DNA from: Streptomyces swartbergensis
Lineage (GTDB): Bacteria > Actinomycetota > Actinomycetes > Streptomycetales > Streptomycetaceae
Length of the DNA: 32,739 nucleotides
Assembly: GCF_002148965.1 (NCBI RefSeq)
Contig: NZ_NGFN01000036.1
Coordinates: 1 to 32,739, forward strand
Reading direction: 5' to 3'
Shown piece after piece: positions 31,924 through 32,739 of this stretch. Position numbers and translations under genes: made by a program. Numbering within the stretch: the first letter of the stretch is position 1; each line of letters starts with the position of its first letter. The notes under the pieces were generated by a model. It did no database searches. It was not told the origin of the DNA and saw nothing but the letters and a program-made list of their open reading frames with translations.

Positions 31924-32739
31924 CTACGGCTGCCACGACCCGTCGCCCGAGCCGTCCACGGACTCGTAGAGCTCGAACCAGATGCTCTTGCCCTCGCCGC
32001 GCGGGTCCACCCCCCAGGCGTGCGCGAGGAGTTCCATCAGCACCAGGCCGCGGCCGGAGGACGCCAGCTCCCCGGGTCTGCGCTTGTGCGGCAGGTCATC
32101 GCCGGCGTCGGTGACCTCGATCCGCAGCCGCCGCTCACCCACCCCGCCGGTGATCTCGGCGACGAGCAGCGCGTCGGAGTCGGTGTGCACGAGGACGTTC
32201 GTCAGCATCTCGGACAGCAGCAGCACCGCCGAGTCGACCTGGTCGGGGGAGGACCAGTCGTGCAGCAGCTCGCGCAGTTGCTGCCGGGCCACCGCGACCC
32301 GCTCGGGCTCGGCCTGCGCGACCGTCAGCATGGTGCGCCGTACGGGAGCCCGCACGATCACGGTGTCGCCGCAGCCGCAGCCCTCACCCTCCCGGCACAG
32401 CAGCAGCAGCGCGATGTCGTCCTCACGGCGGTCGGCCAGCGGGCCGGTGGTGTGGTGCGACGACGGCCCGTGCACGGCCTGCACCAGGGTGTCGGCGAGT
32501 TCCTCCAGATCGCCCTTGTGGTCCTCCAGGATCGCGCGCAGCCGCCGCCAGCCGGAGTCCAGGTCGTGGCCGCCGGTCTCGATCAGGCCGTCCGTGCAGA
32601 TCAGCATGGTCTCGCCGGACTCCAGGGCGAGCCGGGTCGTGGGGTAGTCGGCGTCCGGGTCGATGCCCAGCGGCAGGCCGCCCGACGTCGGCCGCGTCAG
32701 CACCGTGCCGTCGGCCATCCGGATCGCCGGGTCCGGATG
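31924..32739 (-). CDS. SpoIIE-type PP2C phosphatase with anti-sigma kinase-like ATPase domain, 3' part
   Basis: Partial; the 5' end lies beyond the window. The visible 271 residues begin with the C-terminal half of a PP2C/SpoIIE domain (HPDPAIRMADGTV ... LPLGIDPDADYP ... GETMLICTDGLIETGG, REDDIALLLLC). They continue into an RsbW/HATPase_c_2-like domain with LLSEMLTNVLVHTDSDALLV (N box), VTDAGDDLP (G1) and SSGRGLVLMELLAHAWG (G2). Such proteins combine a partner-switching phosphatase and an anti-sigma/anti-anti-sigma kinase in one chain; upstream PAS or GAF sensors are common in Streptomyces but are not visible here. It likely controls a sigma-factor pathway. Confidence 0.92.
   Translation of the reverse strand, partial: HPDPAIRMADGTVLTRPTSGGLPLGIDPDADYPTTRLALESGETMLICTDGLIETGGHDLDSGWRRLRAILEDHKGDLEELADTLVQAVHGPSSHHTTGPLADRREDDIALLLLCREGEGCGCGDTVIVRAPVRRTMLTVAQAEPERVAVARQQLRELLHDWSSPDQVDSAVLLLSEMLTNVLVHTDSDALLVAEITGGVGERRLRIEVTDAGDDLPHKRRPGELASSGRGLVLMELLAHAWGVDPRGEGKSIWFELYESVDGSGDGSWQP

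Overview
This is a high-GC, gene-dense actinobacterial segment, almost certainly a core chromosomal region of a Streptomyces. The evidence is GC-biased third codon positions, GTG and TTG starts, mycothiol-type enzymes, a bacterial proteasome activator, PASTA and non-PASTA Hanks-type kinases, a K15-type D,D-transpeptidase and a SpoIIE/RsbW-like phosphatase. From memory only (no search was run), the order resembles the S. coelicolor region that holds the second bkd cluster (SCO3815-3817) and two Ser/Thr kinases. I see no prophage, IS element, CRISPR array, rRNA or tRNA.

Layout. 1-1084: the 5' end of a secreted protein gene (minus), with a perfect 64-bp palindrome at the window edge, then the proteasome activator bpa (plus), which ends in a strong bidirectional terminator. 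1094-4693: two divergent membrane Ser/Thr kinases, one with an extracellular PASTA domain and one with a Ser/Thr/Pro-rich tail. 5084-8682: a branched-chain 2-oxoacid dehydrogenase operon (E1 alpha, E1 beta, E2; no E3) behind a promoter, a 14-bp palindrome and a structured leader. 8854-11924: a two-gene cell-wall unit, namely a signal-less protein with peptidoglycan-binding-like repeats and an Rv2525c-like glycosidase domain, then a Tat-exported protein that looks like an M15 peptidase with all three zinc-ligand positions replaced. 11991-12890: a K15-type D,D-transpeptidase.

13099-15041: a translationally coupled GntR regulator and MFS transporter. 15046-16805: a SAM methyltransferase and a mycothiol-dependent maleylpyruvate-isomerase-family protein, separated by a hairpin repeat of a type dispersed in Streptomyces genomes. 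17000-17797: a nitrilase-family amidohydrolase. 17808-21586: two divergent coupled pairs, GlxA-type AraC regulator plus LURP-one-related protein (minus) and cupin plus thioredoxin/NHL protein (plus). 21599-26104 (all minus): a DUF6458-like membrane protein, M18 aminopeptidase, long acyl-CoA dehydrogenase and a Tat lipoprotein intradiol dioxygenase. 26227-29140: an SseB-like protein, then a divergent TetR/MFS efflux pair with an operator laid over the efflux promoter. 29339-32739: pirin, a degenerate intergenic repeat block, an AI-2E family transporter and the 3' part of a SpoIIE phosphatase/anti-sigma kinase gene running off the window.

Most of the window is housekeeping and regulation. The parts most worth following up are the 8854-11924 cell-wall pair (possible Tat hitchhiking by a pseudo-peptidase partner), the regulatory layout upstream of bkd, a set of five genes that look leaderless, and the unexplained repeats at 1-64, 8742-8775, 29140-29178 and 30458-30765.
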